Shown: one piece after another, positions 8,154 through 16,929 of the stretch | How positions within the stretch are numbered: the first letter of the stretch is position 1 | Layout of the letters: each line of letters begins with the position of its first letter | Assembly: GCF_003050835.1 (NCBI RefSeq) | Contig: NZ_QAOJ01000004.1 | Span: 62,001-126,000 of the forward strand | Source: Pseudomonas sp. GV071 | GTDB taxonomy: Bacteria > Pseudomonadota > Gammaproteobacteria > Pseudomonadales > Pseudomonadaceae | Length of the DNA: 64,000 nucleotides | Direction: 5' to 3' | The notes under the pieces: generated by a model | Told to the model about the DNA's origin: nothing | Database searches by the model: none | The model's input: the letters and a program-made list of their open reading frames with translations, nothing else | Made by a program: the position numbers and the translations under genes

Positions 8154-9212
8154 TTAGGCGTCAGCCAGGTCGTCTTCGGTGTTGTTTACCGCGGCGGCAG
8201 CGGCTGCAGCAGCGGCATCTTTACCGGCCATCAGCAACTGATCGCGAATCAGCTTCTCGATGGTTTTTGCCACTTCCGGGTTGTCTTCCAGGTACTTGGC
8301 CGAGTTGGCCTTGCCCTGACCGATCTTGTTGCCCTGGTAGCTGTACCAGGCGCCGGACTTTTCCAGCAGACCGAGTTGAACGCCCAGGTCGATGATCTCG
8401 CCGTTACGGTAGATGCCCTTGCCGTACAGAATCTGGAATTCAGCCTGACGGAATGGCGGTGCCACCTTGTTTTTCACCACTTTCACGCGGGTTTCGCTAC
8501 CTACCACTTCGTCGCCTTCTTTCACCGCGCCGGTGCGGCGGATGTCCAGACGTACCGAGGCGTAGAACTTCAGGGCGTTACCACCGGTGGTGGTTTCCGG
8601 GCTACCGAACATCACGCCGATCTTCATGCGGATCTGGTTGATGAAGATCACCAGGCAGTTGGCGTTCTTGATGTTACCGGTGATTTTACGCAGCGCTTGC
8701 GACATCAGACGGGCTTGCAGGCCGACGTGCATGTCACCCATTTCACCTTCGATTTCCGCTTTCGGCACCAGAGCGGCCACGGAGTCGACGATGATCACGT
8801 CGATGGCGTTGGAGCGCACCAGCATGTCGGTGATTTCCAGCGCTTGTTCGCCGGTGTCAGGCTGGGAAACCAGCAGGTCATCGACGTTGACGCCGAGCTT
8901 GCCAGCGTAGTCCGGGTCGAGGGCGTGTTCGGCGTCAACGAAGGCGCAGGTTGCGCCCATGCGTTGGGCTTCGGCGATCACCGACAGGGTAAGGGTGGTT
9001 TTACCCGACGATTCCGGACCGTAGATTTCCACGATACGGCCGCGCGGCAGGCCGCCGATGCCGAGGGCGATGTCCAGACCCAACGAGCCAGTGGAGATAG
9101 AAGGAATGGCTTGGCGCTCATGGTCGCCCATGCGCATGACTGCGCCTTTGCCGAATTGCTTTTCGATTTGACCCAGGGCTGCAGCCAAGGCGCGCTTCTT
9201 ATTCTCGTCCAT
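8154..9212 (-). CDS. recA: Recombinase RecA
   Basis: The 352-residue strand-exchange ATPase and SOS co-protease. Walker A GPESSGKT is at residues 65-72, Walker B is in [10 protein letters not shown], the L2/DNA-binding region contains [22 protein letters not shown], and the tail is unusually alanine-rich (a run of nine) before the acidic end EDDLADA. It loads on single-stranded DNA, catalyses homologous pairing and stimulates LexA self-cleavage. GAGG sits five bases before the ATG at 9210-9212. A LexA box lies 43-58 bases upstream, so it is SOS-induced. pncC lies immediately upstream on the same strand. Confidence 0.98.
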   Translation of the reverse strand: MDENKKRALAAALGQIEKQFGKGAVMRMGDHERQAIPSISTGSLGLDIALGIGGLPRGRIVEIYGPESSGKTTLTLSVIAEAQRMGATCAFVDAEHALDPDYAGKLGVNVDDLLVSQPDTGEQALEITDMLVRSNAIDVIIVDSVAALVPKAEIEGEMGDMHVGLQARLMSQALRKITGNIKNANCLVIFINQIRMKIGVMFGSPETTTGGNALKFYASVRLDIRRTGAVKEGDEVVGSETRVKVVKNKVAPPFRQAEFQILYGKGIYRNGEIIDLGVQLGLLEKSGAWYSYQGNKIGQGKANSAKYLEDNPEVAKTIEKLIRDQLLMAGKDAAAAAAAAAVNNTEDDLADA

Positions 9213-9254
9213 TGAATCCTCACGTGATCAAGAGGGCCTAGCGGCCGCTAACAA

Positions 9255-9270
9255 CTGTATAAGTAGCCAG
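9255..9270 (-). promoter_or_regulatory. LexA (SOS) box upstream of recA
   Basis: CTGTATAAGTAGCCAG fits the CTG-N10-CAG LexA consensus exactly. On the recA strand it overlaps the likely -10 region (TACTTATAC), with a possible -35 TTGCGC at about 9283-9288. This is the normal placement for LexA repression of recA. Confidence 0.85.
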
Positions 9271-9297
9271 TATTATTCCACAGCGCAAGTCGAGCGC

Positions 9298-9798
9298 CTA
9301 CCCCTGATCTGGAATTTCTCCTGCAGCTAGTCGGATCAGCCCGGCCAGTGCGGATTCCACCGTTTGTCGCCGCACGGCTTCGCGATCCCCGGCAAACAGG
9401 CGTTTGCGGGTGAATAGCTGCTCGCCGTCCGCCCAGGCCAGCCAGACCGTGCCTACGGGCTTTAGCGCTGTACCTCCGTCCGGGCCGGCAACGCCGCTGA
9501 CTGCTACGGAAAAGCGCGCCGCACTTTTCGCCTGCGCCCCTCTTGCCATGGCCTCCACCACCTCACAACTGACCGCGCCCACTGAGGTAAACAAGGTCGG
9601 CGGCACATCGAGCTGGCGGGTTTTCTGCGCATTCGAATAGGTGACATAGCCGGCTTCGAACCAGGCCGAGCTACCGGCAATTCGGGTAATGGCTTCGGCA
9701 ATGCCGCCGCCGGTGCAGGACTCGGCCGTGCTCACTTGTGCGTCCAGCGCACGCAATGCCTGGCCCAATTGCGTGGCCAGTTGGGTAATCGCGTCCAA
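9298..9798 (-). CDS. pncC: Nicotinamide-nucleotide amidohydrolase PncC (CinA C-terminal type)
   Basis: A 166-residue stand-alone CinA C-terminal domain that deamidates nicotinamide mononucleotide to nicotinate mononucleotide, recycling the NMN released by DNA ligase and other NAD users. The catalytic serine is in TAESCTGGG (about residue 27), the Tyr/Lys pair in [14 protein letters not shown], and the loop [19 protein letters not shown] is characteristic. It lies just upstream of recA on the same strand but recA has its own promoter in the 85-base gap. It diverges from mutS across 71 bases. Older annotations call such genes competence-damage protein cinA; no N-terminal molybdopterin-like domain is present here. 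Confidence 0.93.
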   Translation of the reverse strand: MDAITQLATQLGQALRALDAQVSTAESCTGGGIAEAITRIAGSSAWFEAGYVTYSNAQKTRQLDVPPTLFTSVGAVSCEVVEAMARGAQAKSAARFSVAVSGVAGPDGGTALKPVGTVWLAWADGEQLFTRKRLFAGDREAVRRQTVESALAGLIRLAAGEIPDQG

Positions 9799-9869
9799 GG
9801 CGAACTCCGGGCTTAAAGAGGATGAGGGGGATACCGTACACTAGCGCCTTTTGCGCGCAAGGCTTGGGA

Positions 9870-12437
9870 ATGACCGATCTCTCCGCACACACACCGATGA
9901 TGCAACAATACTGGCGGCTGAAAAATCAGCACCCCGACCAGTTGATGTTCTACCGCATGGGCGACTTCTACGAAATTTTCTACGAAGACGCGAAGAAGGC
10001 CGCCAAGCTATTGGACATTACCCTGACCGCGCGCGGCCAGTCCGCCGGCACGGCCATTCCCATGTGCGGCATCCCTTATCACGCTGCCGAAGGTTACCTG
10101 GCCAAGCTGGTGAAGCTCGGTGAGTCGGTGGTGATCTGCGAACAGATCGGCGACCCGGCCACCAGCAAAGGCCCAGTGGAACGCCAAGTGGTGCGCATCA
10201 TCACCCCGGGTACGGTGAGCGATGAAGCGCTGCTCGATGAGCGCCGCGACAATTTGTTGGCCGCCGTGCTCGGTGACGAGCGCCTGTTCGGTCTGGCCGT
10301 GCTGGACATCACCAGCGGCCGCTTCAGCGTGCTGGAGATTGCCGGATGGGAAAACCTGCTGGCCGAGCTGGAACGGTTGAACCCGGTTGAGTTGCTGATT
10401 CCCGATGACTGGCCGCAAGGCCTGCCGGCGGAAAAACGCCGTGGCTCACGCCGCCGCGCGCCATGGGATTTCGAGCGCGATTCAGCGCACAAGAGCCTCT
10501 GCCAACAGTTTTCCACCCAGGACCTCAAAGGCTTTGGTTGCGAAAACCTGACCCTGGCTATCGGCGCCGCCGGTTGTCTGCTCGGCTACGCCAAGGAAAC
10601 CCAGCGCACCGCCCTGCCGCACTTGCGTAGCCTGCGCCACGAGCGCATCGACGACACAGTGATCCTCGATGGCGCCAGCCGCCGCAACCTGGAACTGGAT
10701 ACCAACCTCGCCGGTGGTCGCGACAACACCCTGCAATCGGTGGTCGATCGTTGCCAGACTGCCATGGGCAGCCGCCTGCTGACCCGCTGGCTGAACCGCC
10801 CGCTGCGCCAGCGCGCAGTGCTCGACGCCCGTCAGGAGTCGATCGCCTGCCTGCTGGAACGCTACCGCTTCGAGAACCTGCAGCCGCAGCTGAAAGAAAT
10901 CGGCGACCTGGAACGCATCCTCGCCCGTATCGGCCTGCGCAACGCCCGTCCCCGCGACCTGGCGCGCCTGCGCGATGCCTTGGCGGCGCTGCCGGATCTG
11001 CAGATGGCCATGGCCAATCTGGAAAGCCCGCATGTGCAGACGCTGGCGGGTACCGTCAGCACCTACCCGGAACTGGCCGAGCTGCTGGCGCGCGCGATTA
11101 TCGACAACCCGCCTGCGGTGATCCGTGACGGCGGCGTGCTGAAAACCGGTTACGACGCCGAACTGGATGAGCTGCAATCGCTCAGCGAAAACGCCGGGCA
11201 ATATCTGATGGATCTGGAAACGCGCGAGAAAGCGCGCACGGGCCTGGCCAACCTCAAGGTCGGCTACAACCGCATCCATGGTTATTTCATTGAGTTGCCG
11301 AGCAAGCAGGCGGAGTCGGCGCCGGCCGATTACATCCGCCGACAAACGCTCAAAGGCGCCGAGCGCTTCATCACGCCCGAGCTGAAAGAGTTCGAAGACA
11401 AAGCCCTATCGGCGAAAAGTCGCGCCCTGGCACGGGAGAAGATGCTCTATGACGAGCTGCTCGAACGCCTGATCGGCCACCTCGGCCCGCTGCAAGACAG
11501 CGCTGCCGCCCTGGCCGAGCTGGACGTGCTGAGCAACCTCGCCGAGCGCGCCCTGACCCTCGACCTCAACCGCCCCCGCTTCGTCGACGAGCCGTGCATG
11601 CGCATCAGCCAGGGCCGCCACCCCGTGGTGGAACAGGTGCTGACCACGCCGTTCGTGGCCAACGACCTGAGCCTGGATGACGGCACGCGCATGCTGATCA
11701 TCACCGGCCCAAACATGGGCGGTAAGTCCACCTACATGCGCCAGACGGCGTTGATCGTGTTGCTCGCGCACATCGGCAGCTTCGTGCCGGCGGCCAGCTG
11801 CGAGCTGTCGCTGGTGGATCGTATCTTCACCCGTATCGGCTCCAGCGATGACCTGGCCGGCGGGCGCTCGACCTTTATGGTGGAGATGAGCGAAACCGCC
11901 AATATCCTGCACAACGCCACCGACCGCAGCCTGGTGCTGATGGATGAAGTGGGCCGCGGCACCAGCACCTTTGACGGCTTGTCGCTGGCCTGGGCGGCGG
12001 CTGAACACCTGGCACGCCTGCGCGCCTATACGCTGTTCGCCACCCACTATTTCGAGCTGACCGTGTTGCCGGAAAGCGAGCCGATCGTCGCCAACGTGCA
12101 CCTCAATGCCACCGAGCACAACGAACGTATCGTGTTTTTACACCACGTTCTGCCAGGCCCGGCGAGCCAGAGTTATGGCTTGGCGGTGGCGCAGTTGGCG
12201 GGGGTGCCCGGCGATGTGATCGTGCGCGCCAAGGAGCACTTGGCGCGTCTGGAAACCACCGCGCTGCCACACGAGACGCCACGTAGCGAGCCGGGCAAAC
12301 CGTCGGTACCGATGCAAAGTGACCTGTTCGCCAGTGCGCCGCACCCGGTGGTTGAGGAATTGGGCCGAATCAATCCCGATGATTTAACCCCGCGCCGTGC
12401 GCTCGAACTGTTATATACATTGAAAGCACGCATCTAA
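9870..12437 (+). CDS. mutS: DNA mismatch repair protein MutS
   Basis: An 855-residue mismatch-recognition ATPase. The Phe-X-Glu wedge that stacks on the mispaired base is in [12 protein letters not shown] (F33, E35). The clamp and lever region follows, then Walker [14 protein letters not shown] at about 612-624, Walker [17 protein letters not shown] and the signature His of [10 protein letters not shown]. The C-terminal helix-turn-helix dimer region ends [10 protein letters not shown] chose ATG at 9870 ([15 protein letters not shown]), matching the P. aeruginosa start; 16 further codons upstream are open but not typical. It is transcribed alone, divergent from pncC, and followed by fdxA. Confidence 0.97.
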   Translation: MTDLSAHTPMMQQYWRLKNQHPDQLMFYRMGDFYEIFYEDAKKAAKLLDITLTARGQSAGTAIPMCGIPYHAAEGYLAKLVKLGESVVICEQIGDPATSKGPVERQVVRIITPGTVSDEALLDERRDNLLAAVLGDERLFGLAVLDITSGRFSVLEIAGWENLLAELERLNPVELLIPDDWPQGLPAEKRRGSRRRAPWDFERDSAHKSLCQQFSTQDLKGFGCENLTLAIGAAGCLLGYAKETQRTALPHLRSLRHERIDDTVILDGASRRNLELDTNLAGGRDNTLQSVVDRCQTAMGSRLLTRWLNRPLRQRAVLDARQESIACLLERYRFENLQPQLKEIGDLERILARIGLRNARPRDLARLRDALAALPDLQMAMANLESPHVQTLAGTVSTYPELAELLARAIIDNPPAVIRDGGVLKTGYDAELDELQSLSENAGQYLMDLETREKARTGLANLKVGYNRIHGYFIELPSKQAESAPADYIRRQTLKGAERFITPELKEFEDKALSAKSRALAREKMLYDELLERLIGHLGPLQDSAAALAELDVLSNLAERALTLDLNRPRFVDEPCMRISQGRHPVVEQVLTTPFVANDLSLDDGTRMLIITGPNMGGKSTYMRQTALIVLLAHIGSFVPAASCELSLVDRIFTRIGSSDDLAGGRSTFMVEMSETANILHNATDRSLVLMDEVGRGTSTFDGLSLAWAAAEHLARLRAYTLFATHYFELTVLPESEPIVANVHLNATEHNERIVFLHHVLPGPASQSYGLAVAQLAGVPGDVIVRAKEHLARLETTALPHETPRSEPGKPSVPMQSDLFASAPHPVVEELGRINPDDLTPRRALELLYTLKARI

Positions 12438-12579
12438 CGCCTGTGCGCACAAGCTGTTAGAATCCCGCGCGCTTTGGGAAAGCTCCGATCTATTAGCCTG
12501 GATCGGCGCTATCGTTTCCCGAGCCGAGGAGCCCAATTACTGAACCGGGTTCCCCAGCCGCCTGAGGAGAGAATTAGAA

Positions 12580-12903
12580 ATGACCTTCGTCGTCACCGAC
12601 AACTGCATCAAGTGCAAGTACACCGACTGCGTAGAAGTCTGTCCGGTGGACTGCTTCTACGAAGGCCCGAACTTTTTGGTGATCCACCCGGACGAGTGCA
12701 TTGACTGCGCCCTGTGCGAGCCAGAATGCCCGGCCCAAGCGATCTTCTCCGAAGATGAAGTGCCAGAAGACATGCAAGAGTTCATCGCCCTGAACACGGA
12801 TCTTGCTGAAGTCTGGCCGAACATCACTGAGCGCAAAGACGCTCTGCCGGATGCGGAAGAGTGGGATGGCAAGAAGAACAAGCTGGAACTTCTGGAGCGT
12901 TAA
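12580..12903 (+). CDS. fdxA: Seven-iron ferredoxin FdxA
   Basis: A 107-residue soluble electron carrier of the Azotobacter ferredoxin I type. By alignment, C9, C17 and C50 hold a [3Fe-4S] cluster and C21, C40, C43 and C46 a [4Fe-4S] cluster; two further cysteines (C12, C25) are conserved as in the family. The acidic C-terminal half is also typical. A strong GAGGAGAG ribosome site precedes the ATG. A 142-base leader separates it from mutS, and a strong intrinsic terminator follows. It converges on rsmZ, as in other Pseudomonas. The partner reductase is not in the window; the finR/fpr locus nearby handles ferredoxin reductase regulation. Confidence 0.95.
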   Translation: MTFVVTDNCIKCKYTDCVEVCPVDCFYEGPNFLVIHPDECIDCALCEPECPAQAIFSEDEVPEDMQEFIALNTDLAEVWPNITERKDALPDAEEWDGKKNKLELLER

Positions 12904-12980
12904 GCACCAGCGTTGCAGCAGCGAGAGAAGGCGTCCAACGAGGCGCCTGCCGCTACAAGACATAAAAACCGTGATAAAGA

Positions 12981-13010
12981 CAAAAGGCCCGCAAGCGGGC
13001 CTTTTGTTTG
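12981..13010 (+). terminator. Intrinsic terminator of fdxA
   Basis: A perfect 12-bp stem, CAAAAGGCCCGC (12981-12992) and GCGGGCCTTTTG (12995-13006), has loop AA and is followed by TTTG. It is the clear end of the fdxA transcript. Confidence 0.85.
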
Positions 13011-13029
13011 TGCCTACCTTTCGGCAGGC

Positions 13030-13056
13030 AAAAAAAAGGGGCGGTTTGACCCGCCC
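13030..13056 (-). terminator. Intrinsic terminator of rsmZ
   Basis: Read on the minus strand, GGGCGG-GTCAAA-CCGCCC is followed by C and a run of eight T (plus-strand A-run from 13030). It forms the 3' end of RsmZ. Confidence 0.85.
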
Positions 13057-13163
13057 ACTCTTTCGTCCCTATTCCCTCTATTTCCCACTCATCGTCCTGA
13101 TGAATCGTGTCCTTCGATGTTCCTGGCCATCATCCGTGGCAGCCCGTGCTAATCCGTAAGCAC
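13031..13163 (-). ncRNA. rsmZ: Small regulatory RNA RsmZ
   Basis: Between fdxA and rpoS, the known position of rsmZ in Pseudomonas, the minus strand encodes about 133 nt with eight GGA motifs. They include ACGGAT in the loop of the first hairpin (GTGCT...AGCAC, starting at 13163), CGGATGA looped between GCCA and TGGC, CAGGAAC, AAGGACA between ATCG and CGAT, AGGAC between TCATC and GATGA, and three single-stranded GGGA copies. It ends in a GGGCGG/CCGCCC hairpin plus T-run. RsmZ sequesters RsmA/RsmE (CsrA family) and so relieves translational repression of secondary-metabolite and virulence genes. A sigma-70-like promoter and a GacA-type site lie upstream. The start base is inferred from the first hairpin of known RsmZ RNAs. 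Confidence 0.92.
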
Positions 13164-13170
13164 AGGGGTG

Positions 13171-13198
13171 ATATTAGCGATATCCAGGGGCGGTTCAA
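13171..13198 (-). promoter_or_regulatory. rsmZ promoter
   Basis: On the minus strand, TTGAAC (13193-13198) and TAATAT (13171-13176) are spaced by 16 bases, a good sigma-70-like promoter. The -10 lies 7 bases before the inferred RsmZ first base at 13163. Confidence 0.7.
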
Positions 13199-13336
13199 CT
13201 CGCGAAATCGACTAAAAGATAGCCAACCCCAGCTATCGAAATTATACAATTCGTTTAATTTCAATAAGTTATAGAAAGCGAAGCGGCGAAACGGGCCTTC
13301 CGCCGGCTAATCATTCCTCGCATCACTTACAAGCTT

Positions 13337-13354
13337 TGTAAGCAATATCTTACA
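13337..13354 (-). promoter_or_regulatory. GacA upstream activating site for rsmZ
   Basis: The site TGTAAG-N6-CTTACA is a perfect inverted repeat, reading TGTAAG ATATTG CTTACA on the minus strand. Its centre is about 182 bases upstream of the inferred rsmZ start, the distance reported for the GacA site of rsm RNAs. The DNA between site and promoter is AT-rich, as expected where IHF or MvaT/H-NS-like proteins also act. A second overlapping palindrome, CTTACAAGCTTTGTAAG (13326-13342), shares its left half. Confidence 0.85.
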
Positions 13355-13382
13355 CATCCCAATTTAGTAAGAAGCTCCCTAC

Positions 13383-13409
13383 AAAAAAAACCCGGCCTAA
13401 GCCGGGTTT
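13383..13409 (-). terminator. Intrinsic terminator of rpoS
   Basis: On the minus strand AAACCCGGC-TTAG-GCCGGG is followed by eight T, 22 bases after the rpoS stop. The GacA site for rsmZ begins only about 30 bases further on, so the terminator also insulates rsmZ from rpoS transcription. Confidence 0.85.
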
Positions 13410-13431
13410 CGTCTGTCGCCCAATTACTACG

Positions 13432-14436
13432 TCATTGGAACAAGGCGTCGCTGGACAGACCATTTTTCTCGAGGATTTCCCGCAGACGTTTCAACGCCTC
13501 GACCTGGATCTGCCGCACTCGCTCGCGCGTCAGGCCAATCTCCTGGCCAACCTCTTCCAAAGTGCAGCTTTCATGGCCGCGCAGGCCAAAGCGCCGCACC
13601 ACCACTTCCCGCTGTTTATCGGTGAGTTCCGACAGCCACTGATCAATGCTCTGCGACAGATCATCATCCTGTAGCAGTTCGCAGGGATCGGTCGGGCGGT
13701 CATCGGTCAGGGTGTCGAGAAGGGTTTTGTCAGAGTCTGGCCCCAGGGACACGTCCACCGAAGACACCCGCTCGTTGAGGCCGAGCATGCGCTTGACCTC
13801 GCCCACCGGTTTTTCCAGCAGGTTGGCGATTTCCTCGGCCGAGGGTTCGTGGTCGAGTTTCTGCGTCAGTTCCCGCGCAGCGCGAAGGTAGACGTTCAGC
13901 TCCTTGACCACATGAATGGGTAAACGAATGGTGCGCGTCTGGTTCATGATCGCGCGTTCAATGGTTTGCCGGATCCACCAAGTGGCGTAGGTGGAAAAAC
14001 GGAAACCGCGCTCCGGGTCGAACTTCTCTACCGCCCGGATCAAGCCAAGGTTGCCCTCCTCGATCAGGTCCAGCAGCGATAAACCTCGGTTCACGTAGCG
14101 CCTGGCGATCTTCACTACCAGCCGCAGGTTACTCTCGATCATGCGCTTACGGCCCGCAGGGTCGCCCTTCTGCGCCAGCCGCGCAAAATGAACTTCTTCT
14201 TCAGGAGTAAGGAGGGGGGAGAAACCGATTTCGTTGAGGTAAAGCTGAGTGGCGTCTAGCGCCCGGGTGTAGTCGATGTACTTGTGTTGCTTGACCGCAG
14301 TGGAGTGCTTGGCTTTCGTGCGCTTAGTCGGAACTTCCGACTCATCATTGAGCACGTCTTCCAGAACAATGCCGGGCTCCATAAGCAGCACGTCATCATC
14401 CAAGTCAAACTCCGGCGCTTCTTTGTTGAGTGCCAT
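13432..14436 (-). CDS. rpoS: Stationary-phase sigma factor RpoS
   Basis: A 334-residue sigma-38. Region 1.2 begins [17 protein letters not shown], region 2 contains [36 protein letters not shown], region 3 has the PIHVVKELN segment, and region 4 ends with the helix-turn-helix [19 protein letters not shown]. It directs RNA polymerase to general-stress and stationary-phase promoters and in fluorescent pseudomonads affects antibiotic production. The ATG at 14434-14436 is preceded by AAGG; 20 upstream open codons are not part of the protein. In Pseudomonas its main promoter lies inside nlpD and is activated by PsrA; a matching PsrA-type site is present here at 14848-14861. Confidence 0.97.
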   Translation of the reverse strand: MALNKEAPEFDLDDDVLLMEPGIVLEDVLNDESEVPTKRTKAKHSTAVKQHKYIDYTRALDATQLYLNEIGFSPLLTPEEEVHFARLAQKGDPAGRKRMIESNLRLVVKIARRYVNRGLSLLDLIEEGNLGLIRAVEKFDPERGFRFSTYATWWIRQTIERAIMNQTRTIRLPIHVVKELNVYLRAARELTQKLDHEPSAEEIANLLEKPVGEVKRMLGLNERVSSVDVSLGPDSDKTLLDTLTDDRPTDPCELLQDDDLSQSIDQWLSELTDKQREVVVRRFGLRGHESCTLEEVGQEIGLTRERVRQIQVEALKRLREILEKNGLSSDALFQ

Positions 14437-14540
14437 TGTTCTTATCCCTTGCTGAGTTCGACATAAGCTCAGTGGCGCCAATATCCCTGGCAACACCTGA
14501 GCCCGTCCGGCCTACGTGGCTGGATCGGGCTGACAACCTA

Positions 14541-15416
14541 TCAACGGGCAGGCAAAAATTGCAGCGGATCCACAGGTTTACCCTGACGGCGAATCTCAAA
14601 GTGGAGTTTCACCCGATCGGTTCCTGTGGAACCCATTTCGGCAATCGTCTGCCCAACCTTGACCTGCTGCCCCTCCCGTACCAACAACTTGCGGTTGTGA
14701 CCGTAAGCGCTTACGTAGGTATCGCTGTGTTTGATGATCACTAATTCGCCGTAGCCCCGTAATCCACTTCCGGCGTACACAACAGAACCATCCGACGCGG
14801 CAAGAACAGGCTGTCCCAATTCCCCGGCTATATCAATGCCTTTATTCAAACTACCGTTTGAGGAGAATTTGCCGATCAAAGCACCGCCTGTGGGCCATGC
14901 CCAACCTGTAGCGGAACGACTCACAGCCTGCACTGGCGTGGTTGCCGGGGTGGTGGCAACGGGCGGTTGTGCGGGTCTGGCGATGACCGGAACGGTGTTG
15001 GTGGGCACCACTACCAAAGGCGGTTTGCTGCCGTTATTGGCGGTGCTCGTCGGGCCTTTCACCACGGTCGGCGGACGGCCGCCATCGAAGCGAATCACCT
15101 GGCCAACCTTGATGGTGTAAGGCGCCGGGATATTGTTGTTGGCCGCCAGCGCGCGCCAATCCCAGCCAAAACGAAAGGCAATGGAGTAGAGGGTGTCACT
15201 GCGCTGCACGCGGTATTGACCGGTGGTGGTGGCCGGGCGCTGAGGGGTGGCGGCGCTACTGGGAGCGCTGCTACCACCGGTGGTACGGTCCACCACCTTT
15301 ACGCCGCCGGGCGGGGTGCTGCTGCAACCGGCCAGTAACACACCAAGGACCACGCCACTCACCAGACGCTTGGCGCCTGCGATGCAAATCCACTGCTGAA
15401 TGGCTGTGAGACTCAC
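14541..15416 (-). CDS. nlpD: Murein-hydrolase activator NlpD (LysM + degenerate LytM lipoprotein)
   Basis: An outer-membrane lipoprotein of 291 residues. The lipobox is LLAGC, followed by a LysM domain (YRVQRSDTLYSIAFRFGWDWRALAANN), a Thr/Pro-rich linker and a C-terminal LytM/M23 domain. Two zinc-ligand positions of active M23 enzymes are replaced: HxxxD reads NKGID and the final HLHFE reads KLHFE, so it should not cut peptidoglycan but activate an amidase (AmiC type) at the septum. I chose a GTG start at 15414-15416 because GGGAG lies 7 bases before it; an upstream TTG has no ribosome site. The rpoS promoter lies within this gene. Confidence 0.9.
   Translation of the reverse strand: MSLTAIQQWICIAGAKRLVSGVVLGVLLAGCSSTPPGGVKVVDRTTGGSSAPSSAATPQRPATTTGQYRVQRSDTLYSIAFRFGWDWRALAANNNIPAPYTIKVGQVIRFDGGRPPTVVKGPTSTANNGSKPPLVVVPTNTVPVIARPAQPPVATTPATTPVQAVSRSATGWAWPTGGALIGKFSSNGSLNKGIDIAGELGQPVLAASDGSVVYAGSGLRGYGELVIIKHSDTYVSAYGHNRKLLVREGQQVKVGQTIAEMGSTGTDRVKLHFEIRRQGKPVDPLQFLPAR
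14828..14861 (-). promoter_or_regulatory. PsrA-type operator and likely rpoS promoter inside nlpD
   Basis: CAAAC-TACC-GTTTG at 14848-14861 fits the published PsrA consensus (G/C)AAAC-N2-4-GTTT(G/C). On the rpoS strand it is followed by a possible -10, TATAGC (14828-14833), about 390 bases before the rpoS start codon. In P. putida and P. aeruginosa PsrA activates rpoS from just such a site within nlpD. The operator match is seen; the promoter hexamers are weak and inferred. Confidence 0.65.
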
Positions 15417-15502
15417 CCGCCTCTCCCTATCCGGTGACAAAAAAATTCTACTTACGCCGAAACCAACCCTAAGTTGGGCCGCCTGGCCCGTGCCAACGCG
15501 GC

Positions 15503-16180
15503 TCAGGCCACAGGCCCGTTGAGCAGCGGCACAAAGCGCACGGCATCCAGCACATGGCGGGAGAAGCCGTTCTCTTCACGGACGATCAACATCAACTGCT
15601 GCACATCCCCCGCGCCGACCGGAATCACCAGGCGCCCGCCCGGCGCCAGTTGATCCAGCAACGCTTGCGGTACCTCGGCGGCAGCGGCGGTGACGATGAT
15701 GCCGTTGTAACTGGCCAATGCCGGCCAACCTTCCCAGCCATCGCCCCAACGAAAGACCACGTTGCGCAGATTGAGTGCCTGCAATCGTTCTTTCGCCCGC
15801 TCCTGCAGCGCCTGAATGCGCTCCACCGAAAATACCCGCTCTACCACCTGGGCCAGCACGGCGGTCTGATAACCAGAACCGGTGCCGATCTCCAGCACCT
15901 TGTCCAAAGGCCCGGCAGCCAGCAGCAATTCGGTCATGCGCCCAACCATATAAGGCTGGGAGATGGTCTGGTTGTGGCCGATGGGCAGTGCAGTGTCTTC
16001 ATAGGCGCGATGCGCGAAGGCCTCATCGACAAACAGATGACGGGGGGTACGGCGAATCACTTCGAGGACGCTGGCGTTGGACAGCCCTTCCTCGTACAGA
16101 CGTTGAATCAGCCGTTCACGGGTGCGCTGCGAGGTCATGCCTATGCCGCGGTGTTGCAGATCGTCTTGCCCACGCGCCAT
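15503..16180 (-). CDS. pcm: Protein-L-isoaspartate O-methyltransferase
   Basis: SAM-dependent repair enzyme that methylates isoaspartyl residues in aged proteins, allowing return to aspartate. The SAM-binding motif [16 protein letters not shown], the [25 protein letters not shown] substrate segment and the C-terminal RFVPLLNG are present. Two starts are possible. The ATG at 16178-16180 overlaps the surE stop as TGATG and has GGAGGGG eight bases upstream, giving 225 residues; the ATG at 16136-16138 gives the 211-residue form common in databases (starting [10 protein letters not shown]) but has only a weak ribosome site. I annotate the longer one. Part of the stationary-phase cluster surE-pcm-nlpD-rpoS. 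Confidence 0.93.
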   Translation of the reverse strand: MARGQDDLQHRGIGMTSQRTRERLIQRLYEEGLSNASVLEVIRRTPRHLFVDEAFAHRAYEDTALPIGHNQTISQPYMVGRMTELLLAAGPLDKVLEIGTGSGYQTAVLAQVVERVFSVERIQALQERAKERLQALNLRNVVFRWGDGWEGWPALASYNGIIVTAAAAEVPQALLDQLAPGGRLVIPVGAGDVQQLMLIVREENGFSRHVLDAVRFVPLLNGPVA

Positions 16181-16929
16181 CAGAGCAACCCCTCCAACCA
16201 AGGCTCTAGACTCGGCAAGCCGGCATGGAAGGTGCGATCCAGTTGCAGCGGGGTAATCGACACGTAGCCCTGCATGACCGCATGAAAATCAGTTCCCGGG
16301 CCGCCGTCTTCGGCCTCGCCCACCACTGAAATCCAATAGCCTTCTTTACCACGCGGATTGACAACTTTTACCGGCGCCGCCGCACGCGAGCGGTGGCCCA
16401 GACGGGTCAACTGAATGCCGCGAATCTGATCGAGTGGCAGGTTGGGAATATTCACATTGAGCACGGTACGCGGCGGCAGATTCAGGCGTGCATGCGCCTC
16501 AACCAGACGGCGAGCGATATGGGCGGCGGTCGGCAGGTTATCAACCTGGCGCGAGGTCAGCGAGAAGGCGAAAGCCGGCGCACCGATAAAGCGCCCCTCG
16601 AGCGCGGCGGCGACGGTGCCGGAATACAACACGTCATCACCCAGGTTGGCACCCAGGTTGATACCCGACACCACCATATCCGGCAGCTCGGGCAACAAGC
16701 CATTGAGGCCCAGGTGCACGCAGTCGGTGGGGGTACCGTTGACGCTGATGAAACCGTTACCGAGGGTAGTCGGGTGCAGCGGACGATCCAGGGTCAGTGA
16801 GCTGCCAGCGCCGCTCTTGTCCGTATCGGGGGCGATAACTACGCAGTCGGCGTAATCCGCCAGCGCGCCGTACAGCGCGGCGAGGCCGGGTGCCGTCACC
16901 CCATCGTCGTTTGAAATCAGAATGCGCAT
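16180..16929 (-). CDS. surE: 5'/3'-nucleotidase SurE
   Basis: A 249-residue metal-dependent nucleotidase that dephosphorylates nucleoside monophosphates and short polyphosphates, linked to stationary-phase survival. The catalytic Asp pair is in the first strand ([10 protein letters not shown]), with the metal-binding Ser/Asn in [10 protein letters not shown] and [12 protein letters not shown]. Length is normal. Its ATG at 16927-16929 lies 13 bases inside the end of truD, and its TGA overlaps the pcm start, so truD-surE-pcm are translationally coupled. Confidence 0.97.
   Translation of the reverse strand: MRILISNDDGVTAPGLAALYGALADYADCVVIAPDTDKSGAGSSLTLDRPLHPTTLGNGFISVNGTPTDCVHLGLNGLLPELPDMVVSGINLGANLGDDVLYSGTVAAALEGRFIGAPAFAFSLTSRQVDNLPTAAHIARRLVEAHARLNLPPRTVLNVNIPNLPLDQIRGIQLTRLGHRSRAAAPVKVVNPRGKEGYWISVVGEAEDGGPGTDFHAVMQGYVSITPLQLDRTFHAGLPSLEPWLEGLL

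Noticed and set aside
13321..13342. Reading CTTACAAGCTTTGTAAG as the GacA site itself
   Set aside because: Its centre is five bases too narrow for the TGTAAG-N6-CTTACA consensus and the half-sites face the wrong way; the true site is the overlapping dyad at 13337-13354.
16136..16138. The shorter pcm start ([10 protein letters not shown]) as the main start
   Set aside because: It is the common database form but has a weak ribosome site here, whereas the upstream ATG has GGAGGGG and a TGATG overlap with surE. Kept as the alternative.
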